A DNA stretch of 40,166 nt from an uncultured Bacilli bacterium. GTDB taxonomy: Bacteria > Bacillota_I > Bacilli_A > RF39 > UBA660. The notes beneath the pieces are model-generated. The model made no database searches. It saw only the letters and a program-made list of their open reading frames with translations, and was not told where the DNA came from. Within the stretch, counting starts at the first letter, position 1; the number at the start of each line of letters is the position of its first letter. Where the stretch lies: positions 1 to 40,166 of the forward strand of contig CAKPMY010000014.1 of NCBI GenBank assembly GCA_934168245.1. The letters are read 5' to 3'. Shown in pieces: positions 7,612 to 16,523 of this stretch. The position numbers and the translations under genes were made by a program.

Positions 7612-7830
7612 ATGGCAGAATTTAATCGTAGAAAGAAAAAAGTTTGTATGATGTGCACAAAAAATGCAGTAGTTGATTATAAAGATCCAGAAACTTTAAG
7701 AAGATATACAAATGAAAAAGGTAAAATTGTACCAAGACGTGTAACAGGAAACTGTGCCTTACATCAAAGATATATAGCAAAACAAGTAAAAAGAGCACGT
7801 GCAATCGCATTAATGCCTTATACAAGATAA
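7612..7830 (+). CDS. rpsR: 30S ribosomal protein S18
   Basis: This 72-aa basic protein has the S18 signature: an N-terminal RRKKKVCMMC, the DYKDPETLRRYTNEKGKIVPRR core, TGNCALHQR and a C-terminal KRARAIALMPYT. Cysteines near the N-terminus (VCMMC) are kept, as in zinc-type S18. It assembles with S6 on the platform of the 30S subunit. It has a strong AAGGAGG site and is the last gene of the operon, followed by a terminator three bases after the stop. Confidence 0.97.
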   Translation: MAEFNRRKKKVCMMCTKNAVVDYKDPETLRRYTNEKGKIVPRRVTGNCALHQRYIAKQVKRARAIALMPYTR

Positions 7831-7833
7831 TTA

Positions 7834-7859
7834 GTATACCAGCGATGGTATGCTTTTTT
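7834..7859 (+). terminator. Intrinsic terminator after rpsR
   Basis: The stem GTATACCA/TGGTATGC (one G-U pair) closes on a GCGA loop, followed by TTTTTT. It begins three bases after the rpsR stop. Confidence 0.85.
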
Positions 7860-7861
7860 AT

Positions 7862-7890
7862 TAGACAAATAGCCCGAATTATTATATAAT
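7862..7890 (+). promoter_or_regulatory. Promoter for the DHH-rplI-dnaB operon
   Basis: The -35 is TAGACA (7862-7867), the spacer 17 bases, and the -10 TATAAT (7885-7890). The hexamers and spacing are identical to the rpsF promoter. The downstream ATG is 27 bases away. Confidence 0.85.
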
Positions 7891-7916
7891 ATATTTGAAA
7901 TTCGATAGGAGGCTAT

Positions 7917-8906
7917 ATGGGAATTATTGATAAAAGACGAGAATTAAATAGAAGTATTCGTAAAAGTAAAAATATCTTTTTGATGGCCCATAAAGATTTA
8001 GATCTAGACGCTTTAGGTAGTTGTATAGGACTAAGTACAATCTTAGGTCAAAAAAAGAAAGAATGTTATATAATAATAGATGATAAAAATCATGAACTTG
8101 GTGTTGAAAAAGTACTAAGAGAACTAGAAGGCTGTATCAAGATAATAAGAAGTGAAGACATTGCCAGATATTTGCATCCAAATGCTCCAAAGAACTTATT
8201 AATAATATTAGATACCAATAAAGATGAATTAGTACAAAGCAAAGATCTATTAAAGAAAATCGAAAGAAAAGTAGTTATTGATCACCATGATATATCAAAA
8301 TCAACTATTAAAAATGCTGTTACTATAATTGATAATGAAGTATCAAGTGCTTGTGAAATGATTACTCAATTAATAGAGTTCTATGACGTGGAATTAGAAC
8401 CATACTATGCTACAGTTCTACTTTCAGGAATAGTCCTAGATACCAACAACTTTACTTTAAAAACAACAGCTGAGACATTTTATGCTGCCTATTACCTAAC
8501 TAGTTTAGGCGCTAGTGCTAAAAAAGTTCAATATCTCCTAAAACAAGACATTATGGAATACACAGAACGTCAAAAATTACTAGCAGATATTGAAACAATA
8601 AATCATAGAATAGCCTTTACAAAAGCAACACCATATACAATATATAGACGTGAAGACTTAGCCAAGGTTGCTGATACATTATTATTCTTCAATAATATTG
8701 AAGCCTCATTCGTAATAGGAAAAATAGGCAAAGACACAGTCGGAATAAGTGCCAGAAGTCTAGGAAACTATAATATCAGTAAAATTCTAGAAAAACTAGG
8801 CGGTGGCGGAGACACTTACAACGGTGCCGCTAAATTTGAAAAGACCACCATTAGCAAAGTAGAACAACTGCTAAAGAAAGAAATAGAAACTCAGGAGGGT
8901 GAATAA
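7917..8906 (+). CDS. DHH/DHHA1 phosphodiesterase, short GdpP-like
   Basis: This 329-aa protein corresponds to the catalytic C-terminal half of GdpP (YybT), the c-di-AMP phosphodiesterase that normally sits before rplI-dnaB. Visible motifs are AHKDLDLDALGS (metal site, H25, D29, D31), ILDTN (about 97-101), the DHH triad IDHHD (121-125) and GIVLDTNNF. The DHHA1 glycine motif is GGGGDTYNGAA (295-305), where Asp299 replaces the usual His. The two transmembrane helices and the PAS and degenerate GGDEF domains of full-length GdpP (about 650 aa) are absent, so the protein should be cytosolic. Substrate (c-di-AMP, pApA or another short oligonucleotide) cannot be decided from sequence. Position strongly supports GdpP ancestry. 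Confidence 0.85.
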   Translation: MGIIDKRRELNRSIRKSKNIFLMAHKDLDLDALGSCIGLSTILGQKKKECYIIIDDKNHELGVEKVLRELEGCIKIIRSEDIARYLHPNAPKNLLIILDTNKDELVQSKDLLKKIERKVVIDHHDISKSTIKNAVTIIDNEVSSACEMITQLIEFYDVELEPYYATVLLSGIVLDTNNFTLKTTAETFYAAYYLTSLGASAKKVQYLLKQDIMEYTERQKLLADIETINHRIAFTKATPYTIYRREDLAKVADTLLFFNNIEASFVIGKIGKDTVGISARSLGNYNISKILEKLGGGGDTYNGAAKFEKTTISKVEQLLKKEIETQEGE

Positions 8907-8907
8907 A

Positions 8908-9348
8908 ATGGAAGTAATTTTTATAAAAGACTTAAAAAATCAAGGAAAAAAAGGACAAATTAAAAATGTAAAAGATGGTTATGCCCAAAACTTTCTTATA
9001 AAGAATGGTTATGCCGTAGCCAAAACAAAAGAAAATTTATCAAAATTAGAACATGAAAATGCCAAAAAAGCCGAAGAAGATAAAAACAATAAAAAACTAG
9101 CCGAAGAACTAAAACAAAAATTAGAAAAAGTAGTTTTAGAATTCAAAGTAAAAACCGGTGAAGGTGACAAAGTCTTCGGTAGTATAAGTCAAAAACAAAT
9201 AAAAGATGAACTACAAGCCCAAGGCTTTAAAATAGAAAAAAATCAAATAGATAATAGTAAACAAATATCTAGTCTTGGTTTTCATAATGTAGATATTACA
9301 TTATATGCTGGAATAACAGCAACTATCAAGGTACATTTAGTAAAGTGA
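8908..9348 (+). CDS. rplI: 50S ribosomal protein L9
   Basis: This 146-aa protein begins MEVIFIKDLKNQGKKG and carries the L9 N-domain signature VKDGYAQNFLIKNGYA, then the long connecting helix (about 40-80, Lys/Glu-rich). The C-terminal domain contains GDKVFGSISQKQI. L9 binds 23S rRNA domain V and suppresses frameshifting. The start is the ATG at 8908, eight bases after AGGAGGG; the GTG at 8899 lies within that site. It follows the DHH gene by one base and uses TGA as its stop, evidence for the standard genetic code. Confidence 0.97.
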   Translation: MEVIFIKDLKNQGKKGQIKNVKDGYAQNFLIKNGYAVAKTKENLSKLEHENAKKAEEDKNNKKLAEELKQKLEKVVLEFKVKTGEGDKVFGSISQKQIKDELQAQGFKIEKNQIDNSKQISSLGFHNVDITLYAGITATIKVHLVK

Positions 9349-9358
9349 GGAAAAGTAT

Positions 9359-10714
9359 ATGGTTAATAAAGTTATGCCCAACAACTTAGAAGCGGAAGAA
9401 TCTGTATTAGGTGCATGCTTTTTATCAAAGTATGCTCTCCAAAAAGCCACTGAAAACTTATTGCCAGAATCTTTCTATAATGACAAAAATGCTAAAATAT
9501 TTTCTTCAATGATTGCTCTTCAAGAAGAAAAAACACCAATAGATTTAACAACAATAACTAGTTACTTGAAGAAGAAAAATGAACTAAATGAAGTGGGTGG
9601 AGTTGAATATCTAACAGAAGTATTAAACTTTGTACCTACTGCAAGTAATGTAGACTATTACATACAAACAGTAGAAGAAAATGCCATTTTAAGAAAATTA
9701 ATAGAAACAGCCAATGAAATAGCAACTGAAGGTTACCGTAATGATGAAAGTATCAATGAAATACTTGATAGTTCTGAAAAAAAGATTCTTAGTATTGTTA
9801 AAAATCGTAAGTCAAGTGAGTTTAGATCAATAAAAGAAGTTCTAGCCAAGACTCAATCTGATCTAGAACGTTTATCTGAATTTAAAAACGAAATAACAGG
9901 ACTAGCAACAGGTTGGTATGACCTAGATAAATTAACAACAGGACTTCATCCTAATGAATTTATAATTATTGCTGCTAGACCTGCTATGGGAAAAACCGCT
10001 TTTGCACTTAATCTAGCAACTCATGCCGCTATGACTCAAAATAAGAGCGTAGCCGTATTTAACTTAGAAATGAGTGCTGAACAATTAGCAATGCGTATTT
10101 TATCTTCTCTAGGTCAAATAGAAGGTTTTAAACTTCGTACTGGTAACTTAATGAACAATGACTGGAAAAGAATCAATGAAGCAATTTCACAACTATCGAA
10201 TACTAATTTAGTAATAGATGATACACCAGGTATTACAATAGGTGAAATAAGAGCCAAATGTCGTCGTCTAGCCAGTAGTGAAAAAGGGCTAGCCTTAGTA
10301 GTAATTGATTACTTACAGTTAATTTCCGGCGGTAAAAACTATGGAGCCAATCGTCAACAAGAAGTATCAGACATTTCTCGTAGTCTAAAAACCTTAGCCA
10401 TGGAATTAAACGTACCAATAATTGCCTTATCACAATTATCACGTAGTGTAGAAGGAAGAGAAGACAAACGACCAATAATGAGTGACTTAAGAGAGTCTGG
10501 TTCAATCGAACAAGATGCCGATATAGTATCATTTTTATATCGAGACGATTATTACAATAAAGAAGCCAGAACAGAAGACAATACAAGTATCAGTGAATTA
10601 ATAATAGGAAAACATCGTAATGGACCAACAACAACGATAGAACTATTATTTAAAAAGAATACTTCAACGTTTTTGAACTTAAAACGCGAAAAGGAGAATA
10701 AGGAGGCCAATTAG
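9359..10714 (+). CDS. dnaB: Replicative DNA helicase DnaB (DnaC in Bacillus)
   Basis: This is a hexameric 5'-3' helicase of the replication fork, 451 aa. The N-terminal domain (LEAEESVLGACFLS) binds primase. The RecA-like domain has Walker A ARPAMGKTAFALN (about 206-218), Walker B LVVIDYLQLISG, and the conserved QEVSDISRSLKTLAMELNVP and SDLRESGSIEQDAD blocks with the arginine finger region after them. Length and motifs are standard, with no intein. It follows rplI by 10 bases as in Bacillus. Its stop overlaps the GTG start of the next gene by one base. Confidence 0.97.
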   Translation: MVNKVMPNNLEAEESVLGACFLSKYALQKATENLLPESFYNDKNAKIFSSMIALQEEKTPIDLTTITSYLKKKNELNEVGGVEYLTEVLNFVPTASNVDYYIQTVEENAILRKLIETANEIATEGYRNDESINEILDSSEKKILSIVKNRKSSEFRSIKEVLAKTQSDLERLSEFKNEITGLATGWYDLDKLTTGLHPNEFIIIAARPAMGKTAFALNLATHAAMTQNKSVAVFNLEMSAEQLAMRILSSLGQIEGFKLRTGNLMNNDWKRINEAISQLSNTNLVIDDTPGITIGEIRAKCRRLASSEKGLALVVIDYLQLISGGKNYGANRQQEVSDISRSLKTLAMELNVPIIALSQLSRSVEGREDKRPIMSDLRESGSIEQDADIVSFLYRDDYYNKEARTEDNTSISELIIGKHRNGPTTTIELLFKKNTSTFLNLKREKENKEAN

Positions 10715-12237
10715 TGAAATATAAAAAATTAAGCCTTTTAGTAGCAGTAATATTAGTATTATCACTTTTCCTAGTAACCGGTTTTACTACTAAAAGACAG
10801 AATACACATACTGTCTATAGAGTTTATCTAAAAGGAAAATCTCTAGGTATAATTAAGTCAAAAGATAGCCTAGAAAAATACATCAATAAAAAACAAGCAG
10901 AAATAAAAGAAAAGTACAATGTCAAAAAAGTATATGTTCCATCTGATCTAGATATAGTTAAAGAAATTACCTATGATAATAATCTTACTTCAATAGAGAA
11001 AATCTATAACAAAATAGAAGGTATTTCTCCCTTTACTATCTCTGGATATGCTGTAACTATAAAAGGAATAGATACAAAAGATAGTAGTAATAACGGAACA
11101 TTAATAAAAGGAAAAAATCAAACAATATATGTCCTAGATAAGAAAGTCTTTTCCAATTCCGTAAACAACATCGTAAAATCATTTGTCCCTGAAGAAGAAT
11201 ATAATGCTTTTGTAAATGACACTCAAAAAGAAATAGAAGACGTTGGAAAAATAATTGAAAAGATTTATATAGAAAATACTATAACAATTAGAAAGCAAAA
11301 AGTACCTGTTGATAAAAAAATATATCAAGATGAAAAAGAATTAAGTAGATATTTATTATTTGGTACAACAGAGGATCAACAAAAGTATACCGTTAAAGCC
11401 GGAGATACAATTGAAGATGTAGCCTTTGAAAACAAAATGTCTACCGAAGAGTTTTTAATTTCAAACCCTTCAATATCAAATGCTAAAAGTTTATTATATG
11501 CTGGACAAGAAGTAACTTTAGGTATTTTAAAACCTCAATTCAACGTTGTGGAAAAAGATTATGTCGTAATTCAAGAAGAAAAGAAATTTACTACCGAAAC
11601 TAGATACGATGATTCTAAATATCTTGGATATACTGAAGTTCAACAAAAAGGTGCTAATGGTCTAAACCGTGTTACTCAAATAATAACTAAAGTTAATGGA
11701 GCAACAACTAATATTACACCTGCTGGAACTGAAGTAATCAAAGAACCAATTACTGAAATCATTATCAAAGGTGGTAAAAAATCAATGTATAATGGTTACG
11801 GTTCAGTTATTCCAACTAAAGGTGAATGGGGCTGGCCAGCATCATGTGCATCAATTTCATCTCCATTTGGTTATCGTTGGGGAGTATTACATGACGGTAC
11901 TGATATTGCCGGTTGTGGATATGGTTCAAATATTTTCGCCGCTATGGATGGTACTGTAGTAGAATCAAAACGTACATATGGTAGTTTCTCTGGTGGATAT
12001 GGTACAAATGGTGAGTACATCACAATAGACCACCATAATGGATACTACACAATGTATGCACACTTATGTCCAGGCTGTAGATATGTAAAAGTCGGAGATA
12101 CAGTTTCTAAAGGACAAATTATTGCTGGTATGGGTCAAACAGGATGGGCAACAGGAGTACATTTACACTTCTCTATTTGGAGGGGCTTCCCTTATTATCC
12201 AGGTAGTAGAGCGCTAAATCCAATGGCTTACTATTAA
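10714..12237 (+). CDS. LysM-G5-M23 cell wall endopeptidase
   Basis: This 507-aa secreted or membrane-anchored protein has an N-terminal hydrophobic segment (about 6-24). An uncharacterised region follows (30-220). A LysM repeat starts YTVKAGDTIEDVA (about 228-275), and a G5-type domain carries TETRYDDSKYLG...VTQIITKVNG (about 290-350). The C-terminal LytM/M23 metallopeptidase has zinc ligands H393 and D397 (HDGTD), a further histidine block TMYAHLCPGC, and H483/H485 (HLH), so it is predicted active. It would cut peptidoglycan cross-bridges. GTG is the start, seven bases after AGGAGG. It occupies the position between dnaB and walJ where Bacillus has the WalKR genes. Confidence 0.92.
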   Translation: MKYKKLSLLVAVILVLSLFLVTGFTTKRQNTHTVYRVYLKGKSLGIIKSKDSLEKYINKKQAEIKEKYNVKKVYVPSDLDIVKEITYDNNLTSIEKIYNKIEGISPFTISGYAVTIKGIDTKDSSNNGTLIKGKNQTIYVLDKKVFSNSVNNIVKSFVPEEEYNAFVNDTQKEIEDVGKIIEKIYIENTITIRKQKVPVDKKIYQDEKELSRYLLFGTTEDQQKYTVKAGDTIEDVAFENKMSTEEFLISNPSISNAKSLLYAGQEVTLGILKPQFNVVEKDYVVIQEEKKFTTETRYDDSKYLGYTEVQQKGANGLNRVTQIITKVNGATTNITPAGTEVIKEPITEIIIKGGKKSMYNGYGSVIPTKGEWGWPASCASISSPFGYRWGVLHDGTDIAGCGYGSNIFAAMDGTVVESKRTYGSFSGGYGTNGEYITIDHHNGYYTMYAHLCPGCRYVKVGDTVSKGQIIAGMGQTGWATGVHLHFSIWRGFPYYPGSRALNPMAYY

Positions 12238-12238
12238 A

Positions 12239-12994
12239 ATGAAATTCAAAGTTTTAGCATCCGGTTCAAAAGGTAATTGTACAGTTATCATGTCGGATCA
12301 AGCAAAAATAATAATAGACATGGGAATTCCTTACCAGACTCTAAAAAAGAGTTTAGAAGAGGATTCCCTTTCTTTAAATGATTTTACAGGAATATTAATA
12401 ACCCATTGCCATAAAGACCATACTAATGGCTTAGCCTCATTAGTGAAACATACCAAATTAAAAGTATATATACCAATCAAAATGTACGATAGTCTTAAAG
12501 AACTAATCTCCAAAGATGATTGCATATTTATTGAAGACAATTTCAAAATAAATGATTTAAAAATAGAACTAATTCATACCTCTCATGATGCCCCAGCATC
12601 AGTTGGTTATATCATAGAAAACAATAACAAAAGTCTTGTATATGTAACAGATACAGGTTACATTAATCGTAAATTTTTAAGTAAAATGACTGAGAAAGAC
12701 TGTTATATTATAGAAAGTAATCACGACGAAAAAATGTTAATGGATGGACCATATCCTAGGTTTCTAAAAGAACGCGTAATAAGTGACAAAGGCCATTTAT
12801 CAAACACAACAACGGCTAAATACCTTCAAAAAATTATTGGAACAAACACCAAAAGAGTAGTATTAGCCCATTTAAGTGAAACGAATAATACCGAAGAACT
12901 TGCTTATAATACGACAAACGACTTATTAAAAGATAAACAAATAGAAGTATTAGTTGCCAAACAACATGAAGCAACTCCTATAATAGAGGTGTAA
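12239..12994 (+). CDS. walJ: MBL-fold hydrolase WalJ/YycJ
   Basis: This is a metallo-beta-lactamase fold protein of 251 aa. It begins MKFKVLASGSKGNCTVI, the family hallmark, and has the metal motif THCHKDHTNGL (H56, H58, D60, H61). Later metal ligands are in TSHDA and the VTDTG block. YycJ of Bacillus is a nuclease-like protein linked to the WalKR cell-wall regulon. The gene is one base after the M23 stop and immediately precedes rlmH, as in Bacillus and Staphylococcus, although no WalKR pair is present in this window. Confidence 0.9.
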   Translation: MKFKVLASGSKGNCTVIMSDQAKIIIDMGIPYQTLKKSLEEDSLSLNDFTGILITHCHKDHTNGLASLVKHTKLKVYIPIKMYDSLKELISKDDCIFIEDNFKINDLKIELIHTSHDAPASVGYIIENNNKSLVYVTDTGYINRKFLSKMTEKDCYIIESNHDEKMLMDGPYPRFLKERVISDKGHLSNTTTAKYLQKIIGTNTKRVVLAHLSETNNTEELAYNTTNDLLKDKQIEVLVAKQHEATPIIEV

Positions 12995-12995
12995 T

Positions 12996-13451
12996 ATGAT
13001 AAAAATAATAACTATTGGAACGATAAAAGAAAAGTATTTAAAAGATGCCATAGCGGAGTACCAAAAACGTCTTCAAAAATACACAAACCTTGAAATGATA
13101 GAGTTAAAAGATGAAGGCCTAGTCGAGATAGATAAAGCCCTTCACTTAGAAGGAGAAAAAATAAAAAAGCACCTTACCGATAGAGACTACATCGTAACAC
13201 TGGAAATAGAGGGAGAACAATTAAACTCCGTAGAGTTTTCTAAAAAACTAGAAAAAATTCAACTTGAAAGTAGTAATATCGTCTTTATCATTGGTGGTAG
13301 TTATGGCCTAAGCTCAGAAATAAAAGCCAAAGCCAAACTACATTTATCAGTTTCAAAAATGACTTTCCCTCATCAACTATTCAGAGTAATATTATTAGAA
13401 CAAATATATCGAGCATATAAAATAATTAATAATGAAAGTTATCATAAATAG
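12996..13451 (+). CDS. rlmH: 23S rRNA (pseudouridine1915-N3)-methyltransferase RlmH
   Basis: This is a SPOUT methyltransferase of 151 aa (slightly shorter than the usual 159). It has the SAM-binding knot sequence FIIGGSYGLSSEIKAKA and the C-terminal signature MTFPHQLFRVILLEQIYRA. It ends in the invariant YHK. It methylates pseudouridine 1915 in helix 69 of 23S rRNA. It starts one base after the walJ stop, and ung follows after nine bases with an AGGAGG site. Confidence 0.96.
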   Translation: MIKIITIGTIKEKYLKDAIAEYQKRLQKYTNLEMIELKDEGLVEIDKALHLEGEKIKKHLTDRDYIVTLEIEGEQLNSVEFSKKLEKIQLESSNIVFIIGGSYGLSSEIKAKAKLHLSVSKMTFPHQLFRVILLEQIYRAYKIINNESYHK

Positions 13452-13460
13452 GAGGTTCAT

Positions 13461-14123
13461 ATGATAGGTAATAATTGGGATAATTTATTAAAAGAAGAAT
13501 TTAACAAAGACTACTTTAAAGATTTAATGGCCTTTGTCAAAGAAGAGTACAAAACAAAAACTATCTATCCAAAACAAAGTGATGTATTTAATGCTTTCCG
13601 TTATACAGATTTTAATGATGTAAAAGTAGTAATACTAGGTCAAGATCCATATCACGGACCTAATCAAGCCGAAGGATTATCTTTCTCTGTAAGCAATTCA
13701 GTCTTAAAACCACCATCATTAAAAAACATTTTTAAGGAACTAGAAAGTGACTTGGGAATACCATTTCCGGAATTAAACTCACTTAAGCCATGGGCAAAAG
13801 AAGGCGTTTTACTTCTAAATGCCGTCTTAACAGTAGAAGAACATAACCCAACTTCTCATAAAGATCATGGCTGGGAAACGTTTACGGATGATGTAATTAA
13901 AATAATCAATAAAAAAACAACACCGGTAGTGTTCATATTATGGGGATCATATGCTAGAAATAAAAAGAGTCTAATAACAAACCCAATTCATTATATAATT
14001 GAGTCTCCACATCCATCTCCTTTTTCTGCCTATAATGGTTTCTTCGGAAGTAAACCATTTTCTAAAACAAATGAGTTCTTAAAAAGTAAAGGTTTAAAAG
14101 AAATAAACTGGCGAGTAGAATAA
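13461..14123 (+). CDS. ung: Uracil-DNA glycosylase, family 1
   Basis: This 220-aa base-excision repair enzyme removes uracil from DNA. The water-activating motif GQDPYHGPNQAEGLSFSV contains catalytic D62. The uracil-binding strand is VLLLNAVLTVEE, followed by the FILWGSYAR strand. The leucine-loop motif HPSPFSAYNGFFG starts at H184; the family often has HPSPLSA, so Phe here replaces the intercalating Leu. Length is standard. It is the last gene of the dnaB-walJ-rlmH unit; no strong terminator is seen after it. Confidence 0.96.
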   Translation: MIGNNWDNLLKEEFNKDYFKDLMAFVKEEYKTKTIYPKQSDVFNAFRYTDFNDVKVVILGQDPYHGPNQAEGLSFSVSNSVLKPPSLKNIFKELESDLGIPFPELNSLKPWAKEGVLLLNAVLTVEEHNPTSHKDHGWETFTDDVIKIINKKTTPVVFILWGSYARNKKSLITNPIHYIIESPHPSPFSAYNGFFGSKPFSKTNEFLKSKGLKEINWRVE

Positions 14124-14171
14124 TAATTTACACCTAATTGAGTAAACAAAATAAAAAATCAATACATAAAA

Positions 14172-14180
14172 TGTTAAAAT
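14172..14180 (+). promoter_or_regulatory. Possible extended -10 for the 763-aa gene
   Basis: TGTTAAAAT lies 50 bases upstream of the start at 14231, in a very AT-rich 107-base gap. No -35 is recognised, so the call is weak. Confidence 0.35.
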
Positions 14181-14230
14181 AATTAAATATATATATAATT
14201 AATATATAAAGTAAAGAGGTTGGTGATATC

Positions 14231-16522
14231 ATGACAGCAATGGATATTTATAATAAAATAGAAAATCCGTTATTAGACGATGACGTAGTCAAAAAAGTAA
14301 TGGAAGATTTAGGCAAGTCTGCACTTCCTGGAGAGACTAAACCATTTTATACCATATTAACTGAGAATCATAATTCTAAGGATACCACAGCATATGACCT
14401 AAAAGCAGTGGATGAATTTTATGTCACTGTTTTTAACATTTGGAAAAAATCATTTCTAAATAAATATGCTAATCCTGATACTCTCAGTACTTATTCAGCA
14501 TATGATATATTTGATGCCTTTCGCAGAGAAAAACTTGCTAAAATAAAGTCTGTTCTTAATACATCACCTGAATTTACAACGAAAAAAGAAATCGAAGATT
14601 ATTTTTCTAGTCAGGGACTAGGTGGATATATTGGCAAGGATGATTTTATGTACCTATCCTATGCTCCTTACTTTCATTTTCGTACTGTCGATATAAAGCC
14701 AGATAAAGGTGATACATATCACACAAAAAATATTCATCATCGTTTATATTTGAACATAGATAGAAAAAATATTCATAAAGTTGCTAAAAAGATAGTAGAA
14801 AAATGTGAAGCCAAGGATTTATCATTTTATTTCAAAATATTAGAAAGTTCAACTATTGAAAAAGATGAAAGTCTAGTCTTATATTCATCAGACGAAAACT
14901 TATTATCATACTATGAAATACTTCAAGAAATAGGTAAAGAAATGCCAGAAATTACCAAAAATACTGAAAGACCAGTTTTATTAGCCGGTCTCTTAGATGG
15001 CTGGATTGGCTATGGAACAGACCCAGATATTCCTGGTTCACGACTATCATATAATATGTTACGTTCTAATATTATGGAAGAGGCCCTTGATTCTACTTAT
15101 AGAAATTTCACACTTGATCACTTAGGTGCCAAAATAGTCTCTAAAAACGAAGAAATGACTTTTCAAAATTACATACTAGAAAATTTAATAAAAGCAAGAG
15201 TTGGCAATAATCCTATTTTAGCAGAGCAAAAAGCTATGCTAAAAGAAACATTCAATAAGCAATTAATTGAATACCTAGATAAAGGACCAAAAGCACAAAT
15301 AGTAAAAGCCTCTTATCCACCAGTCACTATATCAACAACACCTCAAGAAGTACAAAAGACTCTAAGAGTAATAGGTGGTAGACTATTATCAGATAATAAA
15401 GAAGTACATCAGGAGTTATTGGAGGAAGTAAGAAAAATATCTCCAAAATACAATGTCTTACCAGACAATTTATGTTTTAATATCAAAACGAAAGAGCAGT
15501 TAGAAGAATATGATAAAAATGCCCCTCGAATAATGGGCCTATATCAAAATCTTTGTCAGGAGGCAGAAAAAAATAATCAAACTCCTCCAAGAAATATAAC
15601 TTTAACAGAGCCATTAAACTATTATTATGATTATTTAAGTAACTATGAGGTAAAACTTAAGGCAATTACTTCTAATTTAGATAGTTCTCTAGAACCAACA
15701 GAGGAATTACCTGTAGAAGAAATAAAAAGTCAACTTAACGAAAAAACAAAAAGACAACTTTTATATGATGACAGACTACGAGAGGAAATTAGAAAACAAT
15801 TTAGCGAAGCCATAGACAGAGTTGCTCGTAATACCCTAAAAAAAGAAATACAGAAAAGAGCAGCAAAGGCCTCAACATCGACAGAGCAACAAGAAACACA
15901 AAGAAAATTTGTAATATCTCCAACATCGACAGAACAAAACAAGCCTTTAGCAACAAGCACATCTCCTCAATATCAACAAAAATCAGTTGCTCAAAGTCAA
16001 CAGTCTCAATCTAATGACTTAACAGAAAGATTAGATGAAACTGAATTATCTCAAGAGGTTGCCAAACAAGTCAACAAAATAAAAGATCAATCATCTCCGG
16101 TTGTTTCTGATATAGATGCAAAAGTTTCTCCACAAGAGAAACCATTAAAAGAACAACCTACAACACCTACTTCAGTCAAAGAAAATTATGAAAATTTACC
16201 TTCTTCATCTTATCGTTTTAAAAGAGAAGACATAATTCAAGATGAACTATTAACTCCAATAAATAGGCCAGTTCAAAATATAGATTTTGCTGAAGAAGAA
16301 CAAACACAACAACCCGAACCAATGTCATCTACGGGATTTACTCCTGCACCAGACCAACACAGTACTTTAACCACTTCATCTTATCGACTACAAAGAAATA
16401 AGATTATCCAAGATGAATTATCAAAAAAAGCCGTATTTCCAACTAGCAGTCAGGAAGAGTTATATAACATGATAAAAGGCCAAATTATTCAAGATGATCT
16501 TGCTAAACCAAGACAAAAATAA
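14231..16522 (+). CDS. Unrecognised 763-aa protein with repeat-bearing disordered tail
   Basis: I do not recognise this gene. Residues 1-470 look globular and soluble, with no signal peptide or membrane helix. One stretch (YFHFRTVDI, then HHRLYLNIDRKNIHKVAKKI, SFYFKIL, KDESLVLY, and later PGSRLSYNMLRSNI) is loosely reminiscent in spacing of HopA1-type domains. That is a guess. Residues 480-650 are charged and Gln/Ser/Thr-rich, including two TSTEQ copies. The tail carries three copies of a short motif, IIQD(E/D)L, at 668-673, 725-730 and 752-757. The first two lie within the longer unit SSYR(F/L)xR(x)2IIQDEL. The gene has its own AGAGGT site and a strong terminator, and no partner genes. An ATG at 14240 is an alternative start. 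It interrupts an otherwise housekeeping region. Confidence 0.75.
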   Translation: MTAMDIYNKIENPLLDDDVVKKVMEDLGKSALPGETKPFYTILTENHNSKDTTAYDLKAVDEFYVTVFNIWKKSFLNKYANPDTLSTYSAYDIFDAFRREKLAKIKSVLNTSPEFTTKKEIEDYFSSQGLGGYIGKDDFMYLSYAPYFHFRTVDIKPDKGDTYHTKNIHHRLYLNIDRKNIHKVAKKIVEKCEAKDLSFYFKILESSTIEKDESLVLYSSDENLLSYYEILQEIGKEMPEITKNTERPVLLAGLLDGWIGYGTDPDIPGSRLSYNMLRSNIMEEALDSTYRNFTLDHLGAKIVSKNEEMTFQNYILENLIKARVGNNPILAEQKAMLKETFNKQLIEYLDKGPKAQIVKASYPPVTISTTPQEVQKTLRVIGGRLLSDNKEVHQELLEEVRKISPKYNVLPDNLCFNIKTKEQLEEYDKNAPRIMGLYQNLCQEAEKNNQTPPRNITLTEPLNYYYDYLSNYEVKLKAITSNLDSSLEPTEELPVEEIKSQLNEKTKRQLLYDDRLREEIRKQFSEAIDRVARNTLKKEIQKRAAKASTSTEQQETQRKFVISPTSTEQNKPLATSTSPQYQQKSVAQSQQSQSNDLTERLDETELSQEVAKQVNKIKDQSSPVVSDIDAKVSPQEKPLKEQPTTPTSVKENYENLPSSSYRFKREDIIQDELLTPINRPVQNIDFAEEEQTQQPEPMSSTGFTPAPDQHSTLTTSSYRLQRNKIIQDELSKKAVFPTSSQEELYNMIKGQIIQDDLAKPRQK
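16201..16503 (+). repeat. Coding repeats: three IIQD(E/D)L short motifs
   Basis: The 763-aa protein repeats the unit SSYRxxRxxIIQDEL at residues 659-673 and 716-730, with a reduced copy (GQIIQDDL) at 750-757. The copies differ at the DNA level, so this is a conserved peptide motif and not a recent DNA duplication. Confidence 0.75.
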
Positions 16523-16523
16523 T

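Noticed and set aside
11771..11959. Alternative-frame 62-codon reading frame inside the M23 peptidase gene
   Set aside because: It lies wholly within the well-supported M23 domain in another frame and has no ribosome-binding site.
16201..16503. CRISPR-like or DNA-level tandem repeat in the tail of the 763-aa gene
   Set aside because: The copies are similar only as peptides, with uneven spacing (57 and 27 residues) and different codons.
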